DNA from: Ornithodoros turicata
Lineage: Eukaryota > Arthropoda > Arachnida > Ixodida > Argasidae
Assembly (NCBI RefSeq): GCF_037126465.1
Contig: NC_088203.1
Span: 78,898,168 to 78,962,167 of the forward strand
DNA: 64,000 bases
Direction: 5' to 3'
The notes under the pieces are model-generated. The model was not told where the DNA came from. It did no database searches and was given only the letters and a program-made list of their open reading frames with translations. Positions 46,662-58,255 of the stretch are shown one piece after another. The translations under genes were made by a program, and so were the position numbers. The first letter of the stretch is position 1; each line of letters begins with the position of its first letter.

Positions 46662-47039
46662 CATGACCTACTACTATACTAGAGACCTGGACATCCGCAA
46701 TGCCCCCAGCACCTGGGTAGTAGTCCTGGCAATCGCCGCTTGGCTATGGGATTTGGCGCTAGCTCGCACTATTCGTTACCACGTGACTTGTCGAAACCGC
46801 GGCGATGTATGGTAGGCTGTGTTGACGACGACGAAGCAGTATAAGAGAGATAATAGCGCGTGCTTAGCAACAGCCTGTGTGTCCCCGCGTAGCAGAATAA
46901 AGGCGGTGGCAAGGGTGATTTCCTCTCCCCAATAATGCTATGTGGCGCTTGCAGCGGTCACTAGCGTAACTAACCCGTGACCCGTCTCTCCCATAGGGGA
47001 TCGCCAGCTGTCCAGGTCTCTAGTATAGAGTAGGTCGTG
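46662..47039. mobile_element. M4 element, 378-bp copy
   Basis: The ends CATGACCTACTACTATACTA and complement CACGACCTACTCTATACTAG are flanked by a perfect 8-bp duplication AACCTGTC (46654-46661 and 47040-47047). The interior matches 29350-29834 inverted. No coding. The exact 8-bp duplication supports hAT-like or another 8-bp-TSD transposase. Confidence 0.85.
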
Positions 47040-47047
47040 AACCTGTC

Positions 47048-49686
47048 AAGCTGCATTGGATTCAATGCACGTTTAGAAGTTGCGCTTGCTGCGCTACGTG
47101 CGTTTTTCAAGGCCGTTGGCTACAATGGCCGTCGAAGGCTGTCCGTGCAAAAGGGCTATTTTACACACGCTTGTGACGTCCGTCAATGTGCAGTAAATTA
47201 TGGTTATACGTCACGGTAGAACTGAAATCAGACGTGAAAATGTTGTTCATTCTTCTTCTTCACCTCAAACTCTACGACACTCCAGCAGATGAAATTTAGC
47301 ATATGGAATCAGGGATTTTCCAAGCATCCCCTAGACCCCCTAACATCCACCAAAAACGTGCAAACCCCCTCCCTCCCCCAAAACATTGTCTGCCAGAAAT
47401 GCGAAAAACGGTAGAAAAGCTGCAAATATGGATGTCAGCCCCCCCTCCCCTCCCCTCTGTTGGACATAAACTTCCTACGAGACGAAAGTCCTGGGAATAT
47501 CCCTGTGTGGAATACTGCTCGAATTTCAAAATCAGTCCTTGCAAACTGTTATAGAGCGCAGGTTTTACATGTGGCTACTATGTATATCATTGTAAACTGA
47601 AGTTGGGTGGTATTCTGACAACCATAGGTCACACAGGAAGCAGTGCACAAGCACTGTAGTCTAGCGCTCACTGACGAAATATTCTAAACAAAATTGAACT
47701 TACTCGATCCTTCTTTTGTTCAAAAACCATCCTATCTAAAATGCCTGTATGTCTACAGACAGTTCAGTCAGATCGTTGAGTTTCCAGAGCTGCGAATAGC
47801 AGGTAATGACATCAGTATTTCCACAGGATGTCGCATTGTTTATATTTGTTGATTGTTTATATCTTGCTCAAGCGAGTTATGGGAATTTGGTGCTATAAAT
47901 GCAGATTACATCGTTGAAACCGCGTCAATAACTAATAAGGTGTCAAATAAAGACTTTCGCAAAGCACAATTAATGTTCTTTTAGTGGGAAGCAGTCGGTA
48001 AAGGTAAAGGCCTGCGCACCTATGGGGCAATAAGTTGGCAATGACGCAAAAGATATAGCGTTGCACGATGCACGCCTGTTCCGAGTGTGTGACGGCTGTC
48101 TCTTCAAATACTCGCATAACTGCAACATGTATGTAAAGTAATGTTCGGGGATGTATTCACGCGGCCCCAGATGGTATTAGTAAACGAAAATTATTTTTGG
48201 ACACCCACCTCTGGATCGTCGAAAAGGGGAAACTCCAACTACTTAACGAAGGCAGGATATTTTGAGCAGTGACTGTTCTTCAGCTAGGCTTAAAGTAGCA
48301 TGGAAGTCATTTTTAACGCCCTATTTTCTTTCTATATAACTGTTAAGCAGGCCAGTAACACGCCCTATGAGAAGTACGAGTTCACAGCAGAGAGTCATCA
48401 TTAACGCAGAAATTTAATTTAAAGTGCGCCGACCTTCATTGCCCAGCGAACGTGAACGCGCGGACTGTGTAACCTCATCGTTGACGTGGCATCATGCTTC
48501 GTCTTCTCGTTATACTCGGAGTGGCGAGTTAAGGGTGAAACGAAACTTTCTGCGAAACGAATTGCACACATAAAAACCTTTCGTGCTATTCGGTAAATTG
48601 ACACACACACTTTTATCAGAGGACTTAATCTGAAAATTCTTTGGATGGACATCTGTACTCCTTTAAACTCTTTCAAATATCGCCGGTTACTGAACTGAGG
48701 TTTCTGCTTCAGTTTGTCTATCAATTACTGAATTCATTCAGACGAACAAGATGCATTGCTTTGGTTGGAAATGGTAACGTTCCCGCTATTAGTGATGATT
48801 AATCCTGCGCCGTTATGATGAAACTTCTCGCTGCCTGCGTTGTTTCTGCTTCTTCTTCTTCTTCTCTCTTTATTTATTTGTTTATTTTGTACTTATGCGT
48901 GTATGTTTCTGTTTTCAAGTTGCGCTTTCTTTGTCGTTAGACGGCAAGAAACAAACAGCTGCATAACCATGTCATCTGCACTTGATAGCAGCAACGCATT
49001 TGCCATTTCTGGAGGCTTCTCTTTCCATGCTGAGCGTGCTAGCGCTCGTACGCCAAAAATAAGCAGGAAATCAATTAATTTGGGTCTGCGTAACATCGTG
49101 CAGGAAGGTTTCCAACAGCAACAGATGTTGAAAGGTACAGCGCTGGCCTTTTTTATTTATTTATTTATCGACAATATTTGTGTACTTTCGTTTTTTTAAG
49201 GGACGCGCGCGCGTTCCTGGACAACAACTGTTCTTTTTTCTTAAACGCACAAATTCACGAAACAAATTTCATTCAAGCTATTCCAATCCCGTGAAACATT
49301 CTCAAGTTCGTCTTTGAGAAGTGGAAGATCCAGAGAAAGCAGATTGAAGTCGGAAGCCTCAGGCTTCAGGAAAAGAAAGTCTGTTCAAAAGGTCGGGAGC
49401 CGCCCACTTCACATTCCTGCTTCAATCAAGTTAGATACTTGTTGCTTCTCGTTTTCACGTAGTGAAAGTCAAATTTCCTCACTCATACTCGCAGCATGCA
49501 TTTGTTGTCATTTTATCATGAATCCAGACAGGAAACGAACAACCCACCTAAATTTCAACCTGTTTGTGCTTCTCTTTCATTTTCACACTCTCGCTTTGCC
49601 ATTCGAATGCCGAAGAGAGAGGAAGAAAGAAAAAAGGGCGAATGTTTGAAACATGCCCGCAACAAAAAAACGAAATCATGCACAAG

Positions 49687-49719
<33 letters not shown>

Positions 49720-50860
49720 AAAGAGCCAAAGCACGGAAACGATGCTGAGCTGCCTCTATCCACTCGCCAGCTTTTCCATTTGCTTTTTTTTTTTTCTTTT
49801 TTCGTTTTTTCGCTTATATGTACAGAATAGATGCTGGTCGTGGCCCGATAGCCAAGCACCCATAGTGGACGACCCTTACGGCGGTCCATTTCTTTCGAGG
49901 AGAGTATCCGGCCAGAGGTGAAAAAGAGGTTTAAAGAGAGGTTTGTGTCGCCCGGATTATTTATCGCGCTGGAAGCGGGTTCGCGTTATCGACACTGTGG
50001 GATGGCACGCGCGCAACAAAAGCAGCTTGTATGAGGGTATAGCTCTTAAACGGATGCTTTCGCTCTTGCGCGACTTGTCAAGCGTTGACTACTAAATGCG
50101 ATGAAGTACACGACATGGACGATCCACTTGCCTTACTGTTTCTCTTTTCTTCTTTTTTTTATGAACCATAAAGATGGGGGCAGTTTGCGACACGCGCACA
50201 AACTTTCAGTGCGGATCGCCATCCCGGGCAAACAAAGAGCGTCGCTGTGTGGCACGATTGGAATTTTGTCCTCAGGAATGCCTTGTTTTCTGGTTGGGAG
50301 AAAAAGAAACGAAAACGTGGCAGTCCAGATACAGCAAAAGGGGGAAGAGGCTAGGAACATTTTTGTCCGAAGCAGGAGTGGAAATCAGAAACCGCCGTTA
50401 GGAATGGAATTTATTTTTGAAACGGGATACGACACCGAATGTTTGATTTACGAAAAAAAAAAAAAAAAGGAAAGATTTATCCCATACAAGCCGCGAAACC
50501 AGACGCGAATGGAAGCCCGGAAAGCGATTCATGAATTTAGAGTACCAGAAGCAACTGTAACATGAATCCGGTGAGGATTAGAACCCGAAAAAAGGTTTGG
50601 CGTATAAGGTATTCGCATGGAGATAAAATGTTCATAAAACAGGAAAACTTTTCGGTGCTGACAGTCTGGTGCGTCGTGTTTATAAACGACGCCAAACTGC
50701 AGACAACAAATAACACTAGAAGCTGAAAGAAAAATACGTTCGTATTCCCAAGTGGTGACATTTGTAATGTGCATATATATTGCCTTTTTTCTAACCGATA
50801 TTTCCGCCCTGAACACGGTGAAAAAAGGAGTACCGTAGCAAACGCCACATAGATTAAACC
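47048..50860. other. no gene recognised
   Basis: 3.8 kb without a supported gene. 47300-47470 is C-rich on the plus strand (CCCCCTCCCTCCCCCAAAAC), resembling ends of G-rich DNA elements. A (GA)n microsatellite lies at 49686-49714. Plus-strand frames of 119-154 codons (48840-49199, 49496-49921, 50101-50565) are mostly low complexity and show no domain. Confidence 0.4.
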
Positions 50861-50873
50861 GATCATCTAACCG

Positions 50874-51015
50874 GGGGGGTCGAGGTAGCTTGCCGTTGTT
50901 GGCCGCACTCAAGTGGGCATCGTCACGACTATAGCCAAAAAAAAAAGAAAGTGGGAGAGGAGAGTTGAGGACTTCAAAGTGATGTAGAGGCAGGATGACC
51001 GATACTGATGGGACG
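50874..51015 (-). mobile_element. 142-bp LINE 3' end insertion, 13-bp TSD
   Basis: A perfect 13-bp repeat, GATCATCTAACCG, flanks it (50861-50873 and 51016-51028). On the minus strand the insert reads into GGCTATAGTCGTGACGATGC, GGCCAACAACGGCAAGCTAC and CTCGACCCCCC, ending directly at the duplication. It is the same LINE family as the 62-bp insert at 4.8 kb. Confidence 0.9.
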
Positions 51016-51457
51016 GATCATCTAACCGACGTGACGTAATCATTAAGTGTCCACCAATGACGATGTGCTTACGGTAGATGTGATGATGAAGACGAGCAGC
51101 AATGCGGCGCACCACGTAAACTGTATGTGCCTCAAATCGTCTGCAATAATTAGCTTAAGCAGACGACATCGCGACTCTACATGTCCACGTGGCAAAGGAG
51201 CGAGAGGATGCATTATTCGGGCTTAGTATATGTAGGTGGTGTTGCAGTAGCTCTCTGTTATAGAAAGCAGTCGACATGCACGAGGGATCATCTGACATCG
51301 AAAGCATATTGAACTCGCATTCAACGCATGGATGAGCAGCGACAACTTCATTTTGTGATTAAGGTTGAACCGATGAGACCGAAGCCCTTGCCACTCAACA
51401 TGAAGCATAGTGTGGAGACAGTCGCCATACTCGGTGCATGATGACGTCCCAAGATAC

Positions 51458-51715
51458 AGGGTGCCCGCACTAACTGTGGCCACAATACTTTTTTTTAACG
51501 GCGAAACACCTTTTTTTTTCTTTTACAATAATTGGCGATATATTCTTATACTATAAGTGGGCCTCGTTATGGCAACACTAGCGACCTCCTGGAGCGTTGC
51601 CCTAATTTTCACTAACGAACTTTTTAATAATGAAAGATAGAAGTTCGGGCCAATGACAATACCTCTTCCCTTCGGTGCTCTGACGCCGTTTTGAGAAAAA
51701 TGATCGAGCATATAT
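51458..51715. mobile_element. half of a CAGGGTG-type element
   Basis: It starts CAGGGTGCCCGCACTAACTG after a TA, but no complementary right end is found before the next element. Truncated. Confidence 0.4.
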
Positions 51716-51728
51716 ATATATAGGTATG

Positions 51729-51939
51729 CAGGGTGTTCAAAATTAACTTTTCACGAGCGCTACGCAAACACAGCGATGACAGGAAACCGGATGATAACTT
51801 TACGCTACTTGTGTAAGAAACAGGTGCTGCTAATTATGTAGCACCCGTTTCTTACTCAAGGAACAGAAAAAGTAGCACCAGTTTTCTTTTGTTCGCCTAT
51901 TTATAAAGTGCTAGTGAAAGCTTAATTTTGAACACCCTG
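51729..51939. mobile_element. MITE, CAGGGTGTTCAAAATTAA ends
   Basis: 211 bp with ends CAGGGTGTTCAAAATTAACT and its near complement, TA on the right flank and TG on the left. An inner palindrome (GAAACAGGTGCTGCTAATTA against TAGCACCCGTTTC) sits near the centre. It resembles Tc1/mariner-derived MITEs. Confidence 0.8.
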
Positions 51940-52089
51940 TATAGCGTGAGGAAATGGCCCCGGAAAATGGGCAGATTTTTTAGGCCACTTTTGTCGCTCC
52001 CCTAGAAACGCGCTTTTCCCTTGCCCATAAGTGCGATGGAGATCACCGGCATCAGTGGGGGAGGAAAGAGGGCAGCCGGTTAAGTATAT

Positions 52090-52330
52090 GAGTTCTCATT
52101 CACGGGGAACCTTGCCGATGTCTGTGCAGAAAGTGGGCCGGAAAACCCAGGAAAAAACGTGAGACTACACAACCCGCGGAGGGATGCGATCGTACCAACG
52201 GTAGGACTCCAAATGCCGAATCCAGCTGCCATCCAGATCCAAACCAGTCGAGAATCAGCCCATGCGCAGCCAGAGAATACGCAGCACATTGATGAGGGCA
52301 ACGTAGTAACATAAACTCGGAGTCACTCGG
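52090..52330 (-). repeat. SINE core, degenerate
   Basis: The complement of 52090-52165 reads TTTTTTCCTGGGTTTTCCGG, CCCACTTTCTGCACAGACAT and CGGCAAGGTTCCC, aligning with the SINE core at 19.78 kb. Upstream sequence to 52330 may be a decayed tRNA head. The tail is missing. Confidence 0.5.
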
Positions 52331-53569
52331 TGGGACTAGCATACAACGATACAACGACTATCGTGAAGCCTCGCAGTCATCGTTGGTTCACTTAGAGTAC
52401 TCAGCATAAAAGAGGTCCTTGGGTGGTTGCACTCGTGCCGTTCCTCAAGTCATCAACGATTATCGATATTCCGTGACCCTATTCCCACTGATATTGTTTG
52501 CGTTGGACATACCATGTTAGTCCCTTGCACTTTCGATTATGTTGCGATATTTGCTCAGGCTAATCTCTCGCACATTGTGTATTCCTTCCTTGTCTTCATT
52601 GTTCTTTTTTCTATTAGGCATTCACCTCATTGATGTGTCATTTGTTCGGATTTCGCAATATTCGTTCAAGATGCGTTACAACTTTTTTTTTTTCTTCTGC
52701 ATTTATCGTAATCAGTGTATTTTCCTTTTTTCCACAAGTATCAGTGTAGCTCGACCCGTCGTGTTCGGGATTATAACGCTTCCATATTTTCCATTTTCTC
52801 CCTAATCTAATCTCTGTGAGTCAGCATTTCGTTGCAAGAAAAGAGCGCCCCCGCGAGAAAACGGCTCTCCCAATTCCCGTAAGAAATCGAACGTAAACAA
52901 ATATATGGCCTACACGCGCACCTGATATAGAAAAAAATGTGAACTTTTACGCCGACTTTGCACATTCAGCCAATCTAAACGAAGGGAGAGCTCGTCTATG
53001 TAAATCGACGCGAACTTCCTTTGAGGTGAACGTTTCGTTGAACTCTTTCTCGAAGGATAGAATGAAGCCGAATAAGCAGATGAAACGACTTCGACAAATG
53101 GCTTCGTGGATGGGAAAGCGCGGATCCCATCTCTTCTTGCTTGGAAGCACCGTCCTGCGCCGACGATCAAAAGACGCCAGGTCAGCCTTGCAGCCAAATG
53201 ACCGCTTCCCTCCTGCTCCATTTGCGAACAGTGTTGCTATGGTACCAAGACATGGGAATCCTTCGTCGTTCCTTCCTCTCGCCTCCTTTCGGACGTCGCG
53301 CCGAATTTATTCTGCCCCATTGTTCGACCGACCTGTCTTTTCAATCCCGATATCGTCCGGCTTTACCTCAAGGCTTGTTCTTGAGCGTTTAACGTAAAAT
53401 AGGGCAGTGACGGGGCTCCTGTAGAATTGGAGCTTAATCTTCCACGTGGCATTTTTTTTCTCGTATTTTTTCGGCCGCTATTTTTGTTCATCAGTGGTTT
53501 ATTATTAGTTTTTATTGCTAGTAGGGTTATTATTGTTTATTATGGCTAATTGAGATACGTACATAAACT
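52331..53569. other. no gene recognised
   Basis: A 152-codon plus-strand frame at 52939-53397 is open but has no recognised motif. Confidence 0.35.
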
Positions 53570-53700
53570 ATAAATGCTTTATTTATCAAACAACAGCTAC
53601 TACATGGATGACGATGGGATGAGGTGATTCACCGCAACAATTGCGGTACCATACCTCAGTGGATGTGGGTTAACATATGAGTGGGATGACGATGAAAAAG
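53570..53700 (-). repeat. LINE 3' end, shared with 37.1 kb
   Basis: On the minus strand: CACCTCATCCCATCGTCATC, TAGCTGTTGTTTGATAAATA and AAGCATTTATAG, a LINE 3' end with an AATAAA signal. The 37.1-kb copy is interrupted by MITEs at the position of 53640-53660. Confidence 0.55.
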
Positions 53701-54172
53701 ATCAACTTATGTATTAGTTTCATACGTATCATAGGAAGGCATATCATTAGTATGCGTTATTATTTTTGGTAGCTATACAAGCTACAGACCCCAGTTTTAA
53801 GACGTGCCGATGTCAATAGCAAACTCAAGGATGCAATCTCGCCATCAGCACACCCTAATGTCCCATAGTGTAGAGTGCTAGGTGATGCCCTTCGCCCGAG
53901 GCATCCCCGGAGTCGCTTCAAGACAGAGGAGGCGACTCCCTTGCATGGTGTTGCCCTCAAGTCCTGTTTCACCACATTACCGCTTTGATCGGTTTTACCT
54001 GTTTTGTCAAGAGAACTGTGAAACACATACTCTGCACTGGACTGCTTGAGCGTAGCTGAAATGTTGCTCTCTTCTTTCTCTTGTGCGTACTTAATATCTT
54101 GAGCAGATAATTTCAATTGCGCGGTCATTGTTTTTGCGTACAGGCACAGCATGTCGACATTTTGGATTGATT

Positions 54173-55527
54173 TGAAAGGGGGGGAGGGGGGAATGGCAGG
54201 ATCGGCTCGTCGTTGTTGGCCACACACGAAGTGGGCGTCGTCACGACTATAGCAAAAAAAAAAAAAAAAAAGAGACGGATGGAGGATAGAGGATGAAGGG
54301 TGGGGATGCGTAGAGGGCGCATGAGTTCGTCGGGGAGAGCAGAGTGTTAGAGGGGTCGTTGAGCAAGACCCCCCCCTCTGCAGAAAGAGAACAAGGTTTC
54401 TTGCTTGAGCAGAATGTTCGGCAGAAGAGCCACCGGGGTAGAGGATGTCCGCTAGCGTGCCCGTGCTGCAGTGAGGGAGCTGGGCTTCGCGCGCAGAATG
54501 GTATGCTTGGCAGTCTCGCAGGATGTGCTCGATTGTTTTGGGTTGTTGACAGTAGAGTCACTAAATAAGCTACGCTTCAGAGTATCGACACTGAGCCGCC
54601 ATGTTGTTTCGGATGACCTCCAGCGCCATCCATTTAGCGCTCTTCGAAGTGTTGTCTTCTTCCACTGCTGAACTTCACCTTCTTCCATTTCTACTGCCAA
54701 AATAGAGGTGGGGCTGGAGGTCATCCGAAACAACATGGCGGCTCAGTGTCGATACTCTGAAGCGTAGCTTATTTAGTGACTCTAGTTGACAGTGGCCACA
54801 GCAGGCGTCACCCCTAGAACCGATCTTGAATAGTTGAGAGTTGGTGAACGCAGATCCAGTGCGGAGCCTATGGAGCATGGTCTGTATGCCTCGAGGAAGG
54901 TTTTTCATGGGAAGAAGTGGGCGACGATGGTGCATGATGTCCCGTATCCGAAGGTGGCGCAGTTCAACAAGCTGCTAAACGCCCATTTACCTGTCGGTGT
55001 TGTCCGGAGTTGGTAAACTATTGCTGCAGCCAAGGTGTGCCGAGGACGTCAGCTGATCCGCCCTTTCGTTGCCGCCGATACCGACGTGGGACGGGATCCA
55101 TTGGAAGACGATATCGCCTCCGGTTTGTTTATGCTGAGCGCACGATCTTCTGATGCTTCGCGCTAAGATGTTGTAACACATGTGGTTCATAACGTCCCAT
55201 AGGGTGATTCTCGAGTGTGTGAATAGGGCTGCCCTGGCGAACCCTCGCACCTGGACCGCGGCAGCTGCGTGCAGGAGAGCCAGGAGTTCAGCAGTCGTAG
55301 AAGATATCGGGTAACGCGATGTTCTCCCTTGCCAGGCCACGTTCACTGATGGGATATAGAACGCACAAGTATCACTTTTGGTACGGTCGTCAATAGAGCC
55401 ATCAGTGAATACTAAAGTATGTGAGATCTATCCTCTTCAGACCCCGTGGCAACAAATGAGATATGGGATATGTATATAGAGATTGTGGTTCCGCGAATGT
55501 GTTGGCTCCAGAACGCTTACACTCGAC
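54173..55527 (-). pseudogene. I-clade LINE RNase H end, split by a MITE
   Basis: Minus-strand traces: FTDGSIDDRTKSDTCAFYIP, TTAELLALLHAAAAVQVRG, ALFTHSRITLWDV, WIPSHVGIGGNERADQL, then TMLHRLRTGSAFTNSQLF and a C-x2-C ... H-x4-C knuckle. The RNase H third acidic residue is replaced by His (FTHS where FTDS is expected). The 3' UTR runs through a T-rich stretch, TATAGTCGTGACGACGCCCA and GGCCAACAACGACGAGCC to a C-rich terminus at 54,173. A 232-bp MITE divides the knuckle. It is 5'-truncated near 55.5 kb. Confidence 0.8.
54553..54784. mobile_element. hAT-type MITE with 72-bp perfect TIRs
   Basis: Starts TAGAGTCACTAAATAAGCTA; the first 72 bases are exactly complementary to the last 72. A perfect 8-bp duplication GTTGACAG flanks it (54545-54552 and 54785-54792). 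TAGAG fits the hAT terminal consensus. With the element and one duplication removed, the interrupted LINE reads through CGHCQQPK into ILRDC without a break. The perfect repeats indicate a recent insertion. Confidence 0.92.
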
Positions 55528-55889
55528 TGTACCACCACACATCATTTGAATCGTGATGAGTGGGGAATTTCATCGCCAGACTGTACAACGATCATAAGGG
55601 CTTGATGGGGTTAGTGATAACGTGGGATCAAAGGATACCGACTGTTTCTGCACGGTAAAACGGTACCCTTTCTCCGCCATGCAGACTGCGTCACAACAAC
55701 AACAACAACAGCAACAAAAAAATACACTGATGATGAGAGAGAGAGAAATACATGATGACGATGATATGGGGATAACTTCCGCTCGCACTGATGATGATGG
55801 ATGTGCAAGCATAGGAATATTCACGTATGAAATGCCGAATAGGCAATGGAGTACCTTGCCTTAAGTTAGTACAAGCTGAGATATCTCCT
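55528..55889. repeat. LINE 3'-end scrap and (ACA)n
   Basis: TGATGAGTGGGGAATTTCAT then CGCCAG near 55555-55580 matches the LINE 3' end at 22.28 kb. An (ACA)n tract lies at 55695-55720 and a GA/ATG-rich tract at 55733-55765. No gene. Confidence 0.45.
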
Positions 55890-56110
55890 ATGGTGGTATA
55901 GTGGTGGTGGTGATGGCACTGCTTGCCGTAGTCGGCCACGCTTATGCAGGCAACGTCACGACTGCCGCGGGAAGGGGGGGGGGACATGCGTCCTGGGTCG
56001 ACTTCACAGGGAACTTTGCCGACATATGTCCTAAAGCGTCTGAGGAAAACCCAGCGAAAACACCTGGACAGCACAGCAGCCGCAGGGCGATGAATACTCG
56101 AACGCGTACG
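55890..56110 (-). repeat. SINE, type-2 tail, near complete
   Basis: The complement reads GGCTGCTGTGCTGTCCAGGT (end of the head), TTTTCGCTGGGTTTTCCTCA, GACGCTTTAGGACATATGTC, GTCGACCCAGGACGCATGTC, a C run of 10 (55974-55983), GCAGTCGTGACGTTGCCTGC, GGCCGACTACGGCAAGCAGT and (CCA)n. It links the type-2 tail to the same core and head boundary as the type-1 SINEs. Confidence 0.75.
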
Positions 56111-57458
56111 TATGATCAGTCAACCATATGCTTTCTCTTGGTTCCAAGACGAATTGTGTGGATATTTCGAAAGTACCTTCGCCTTTTGCTTGAATTTAAC
56201 GGCCGACGATATCAATCTATAACGATGTTGAAAGAAACAAAAGAAAAGATTATGCAGCATACTCCAGGTCTCTTAGAAACCGCTTTTCTTCTGCTAGAGA
56301 ATTAATACGGCAGCCGATTTGTGTACTCGGAACGACCGAATTCCCGTTCATCGTTGCATTCTTATTGCCTTCCCATCCAAAATGTAGGGAATTTCTGGCG
56401 ATGCCAGTCTCTTGTTTTTCTTTTGTTCCTTCGGGGTTCATCCAGCTGCGTGTTTCTGTGAAAGTCCCCTTTTCGAAACGATATTCGAGCTCGTCGAGTA
56501 CGTCTTTGCGTTGTGTGTTTGAAGCAATACTTATCAGCGATTCTCTTTTCCTTTTTTTTTTTCATGCAACTTGTTTGCGTTCGCGCACAGTGTAGTCTAT
56601 AAAGCGATTTTTTTTATTATTTTACGTTCCGTGGGAAGCTTTATGTAAACAGAGACCTGTGTTATTTTAAGAACCACCAGGCCTTTAGAAGTAACGAAGC
56701 ATTTTGAGCATTTTATGCAACGTTCGGAAAACGACATGGCTTCTGTGCTTTCTGTATGCATTTTGATCGCGATATAGAATGATGTACCTGACATGACGCT
56801 TGTCCCTTTTTTTTACCCCCTCCGTTTCTTTTCGCGAATTTTATCGTGGTTTTCTTTCCTTGTCACTTCTTTCTGTTGTGCGTCTGTTTCCTATACACCT
56901 CTTGCGCGTGCACCAATCTGACGTAAGGGGTTCTGTGAGGATATAAATCAGTTTGCTCGAGGAGATAGTGTGATTTTGTATGACAAGCGTACCTGCAACA
57001 TCATCCGTTTTGGAAGACGTCGAGAAAGATTTTTCAAGAACACGAGAACGTTGTTTCGCATAAACGGTATGGCGCTTGTATTCGGCGTCCGACAAACAAG
57101 CTTACCCGATTGTATTATATGCATTAGATTTCCACCGAATCTGATACTGAATCTGATACCGAGTCTGGGTACTTGCCCGAAAGGGAGCGGTTAGCAAAGG
57201 CCCTACAGAATATCCTGGCGCAATTCGGAGCAAGCGGTGCGTCGGTTGATATCTTTGTTTCTGCGTTCTCTGCCTTATGTCAGAGTTTTACGTTGTCGCT
57301 TGTGGATATTAAAATACCAACCGGCTCGGTTACTGCAGGGAATAGCATTTCATTCCGCTTTTCATTTATTTCTCCTTTAAAAGCCAAAAAGCATTACAAA
57401 GTGGGGGAGGTGGAACGTAAAGCAAGTCGACCACTAATAAATGTTTATTCGAGTTTTG
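56111..57458. other. no gene recognised
   Basis: Short frames only, including a 100-codon plus-strand frame (57173-57475) without known motifs. Confidence 0.4.
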
Positions 57459-58085
57459 ATACTCCTATATATTGAAGCTCCTATACCCAACCATCATTCC
57501 ATAAAACATCGCCTAATTTGTACTAAATGAAAGACGTACGCCTATTCGTGACACTTTGCAGTTACGTTAAAGGGGTTGTGACGCTTCGATAGATATGGTT
57601 CAATAAATCATGCACGCGTCGTACTCTACACTCCAGAGTACTGAGGAAAAAAGGATTATTCTTCTACGTGCCGTACATAGCGAGATACAAACCGTCGAAC
57701 ACACGCACGAGTACAGCACATACGTCAGAGACCTCTGAGCTCCTATTGGTAGCCGGAAGCACGTGACCTCCTTCGCGCCGCCTCACTGGCAGCGACGGCC
57801 ACTGTGATGTCAGAGCAGAGGGAATCTCGGTATTCGCGGTTCCAATTTTCTAAGCTTCTATGGCCCTCTTCGCTGCAAAACTTGGACTCGCATCGGTGCA
57901 CAGAACCGTCTTTTACGCTTATCTAGAATATTCTGGAATGTCGTGTTGCAACCCCTCTAATTGTGACGAAAAAAAAGAAGGCGTGCCGCCTGCTCTCACC
58001 TCAAATCCAGAGTGGTAACGGTATCATTCTGTCCAAATGCTTGGAATCGAGCGTGTTACCTGGCGAAGTTCAGTTTGAAAAGCAT
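57459..58085. mobile_element. M1 MITE split by M5
   Basis: The left half (AAGCTCCTATACCCAACCAT to GCAGTTACGTTAA) and right half (TTGTGACGAAAA, GGCGTGCCGCC, to GGCGAAGTTCAGTTT) are decayed M1 arms. They are separated by the 386-bp M5 element at the M1 centre. Outer ends are worn, so boundaries are approximate. Confidence 0.65.
57571..57956. mobile_element. M5 element, copy 2
   Basis: Ends AGGGGTTGTGAC and complement AGGGGTTGCAAC, flanked by TTAA (57567-57570) and CTAA (57957-57960). Comparison with unbroken M1 centres shows that one such tetramer belongs to M1, so a TTAA duplication with one later change is likely. It matches 16125-16489. TTAA targets are typical of piggyBac-type transposition; that assignment is inference. 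Confidence 0.65.
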
Positions 58086-58255
58086 ATAGCTATAATGGGC
58101 CAAGAATAAGTAAATGAAAGAATCTCTACTTGCTTGACCCACGCACAGTACCATTAAGCACACCAATCTACACACGACACAATGACCATGGATGGTGTTG
58201 CCCAGGCCTATACGTCACATGCATTTATTACATTCTTCTCTAATGAAGCCATTAG

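Noticed and set aside
50101..50565. 154-codon protein gene
   Set aside because: No domain, includes poly-K and poly-F stretches from A/T runs, and has no supporting neighbour or splice pattern.
52939..53397. 152-codon protein gene
   Set aside because: Open frame without motif, with overlapping open frames on the other strand; consistent with chance.
37763..53700. CRISPR array or satellite
   Set aside because: Repeats are dispersed and palindromic, with no regular unit and spacer. The only tandem-like stretch (39.9-40.06 kb) is degenerate.
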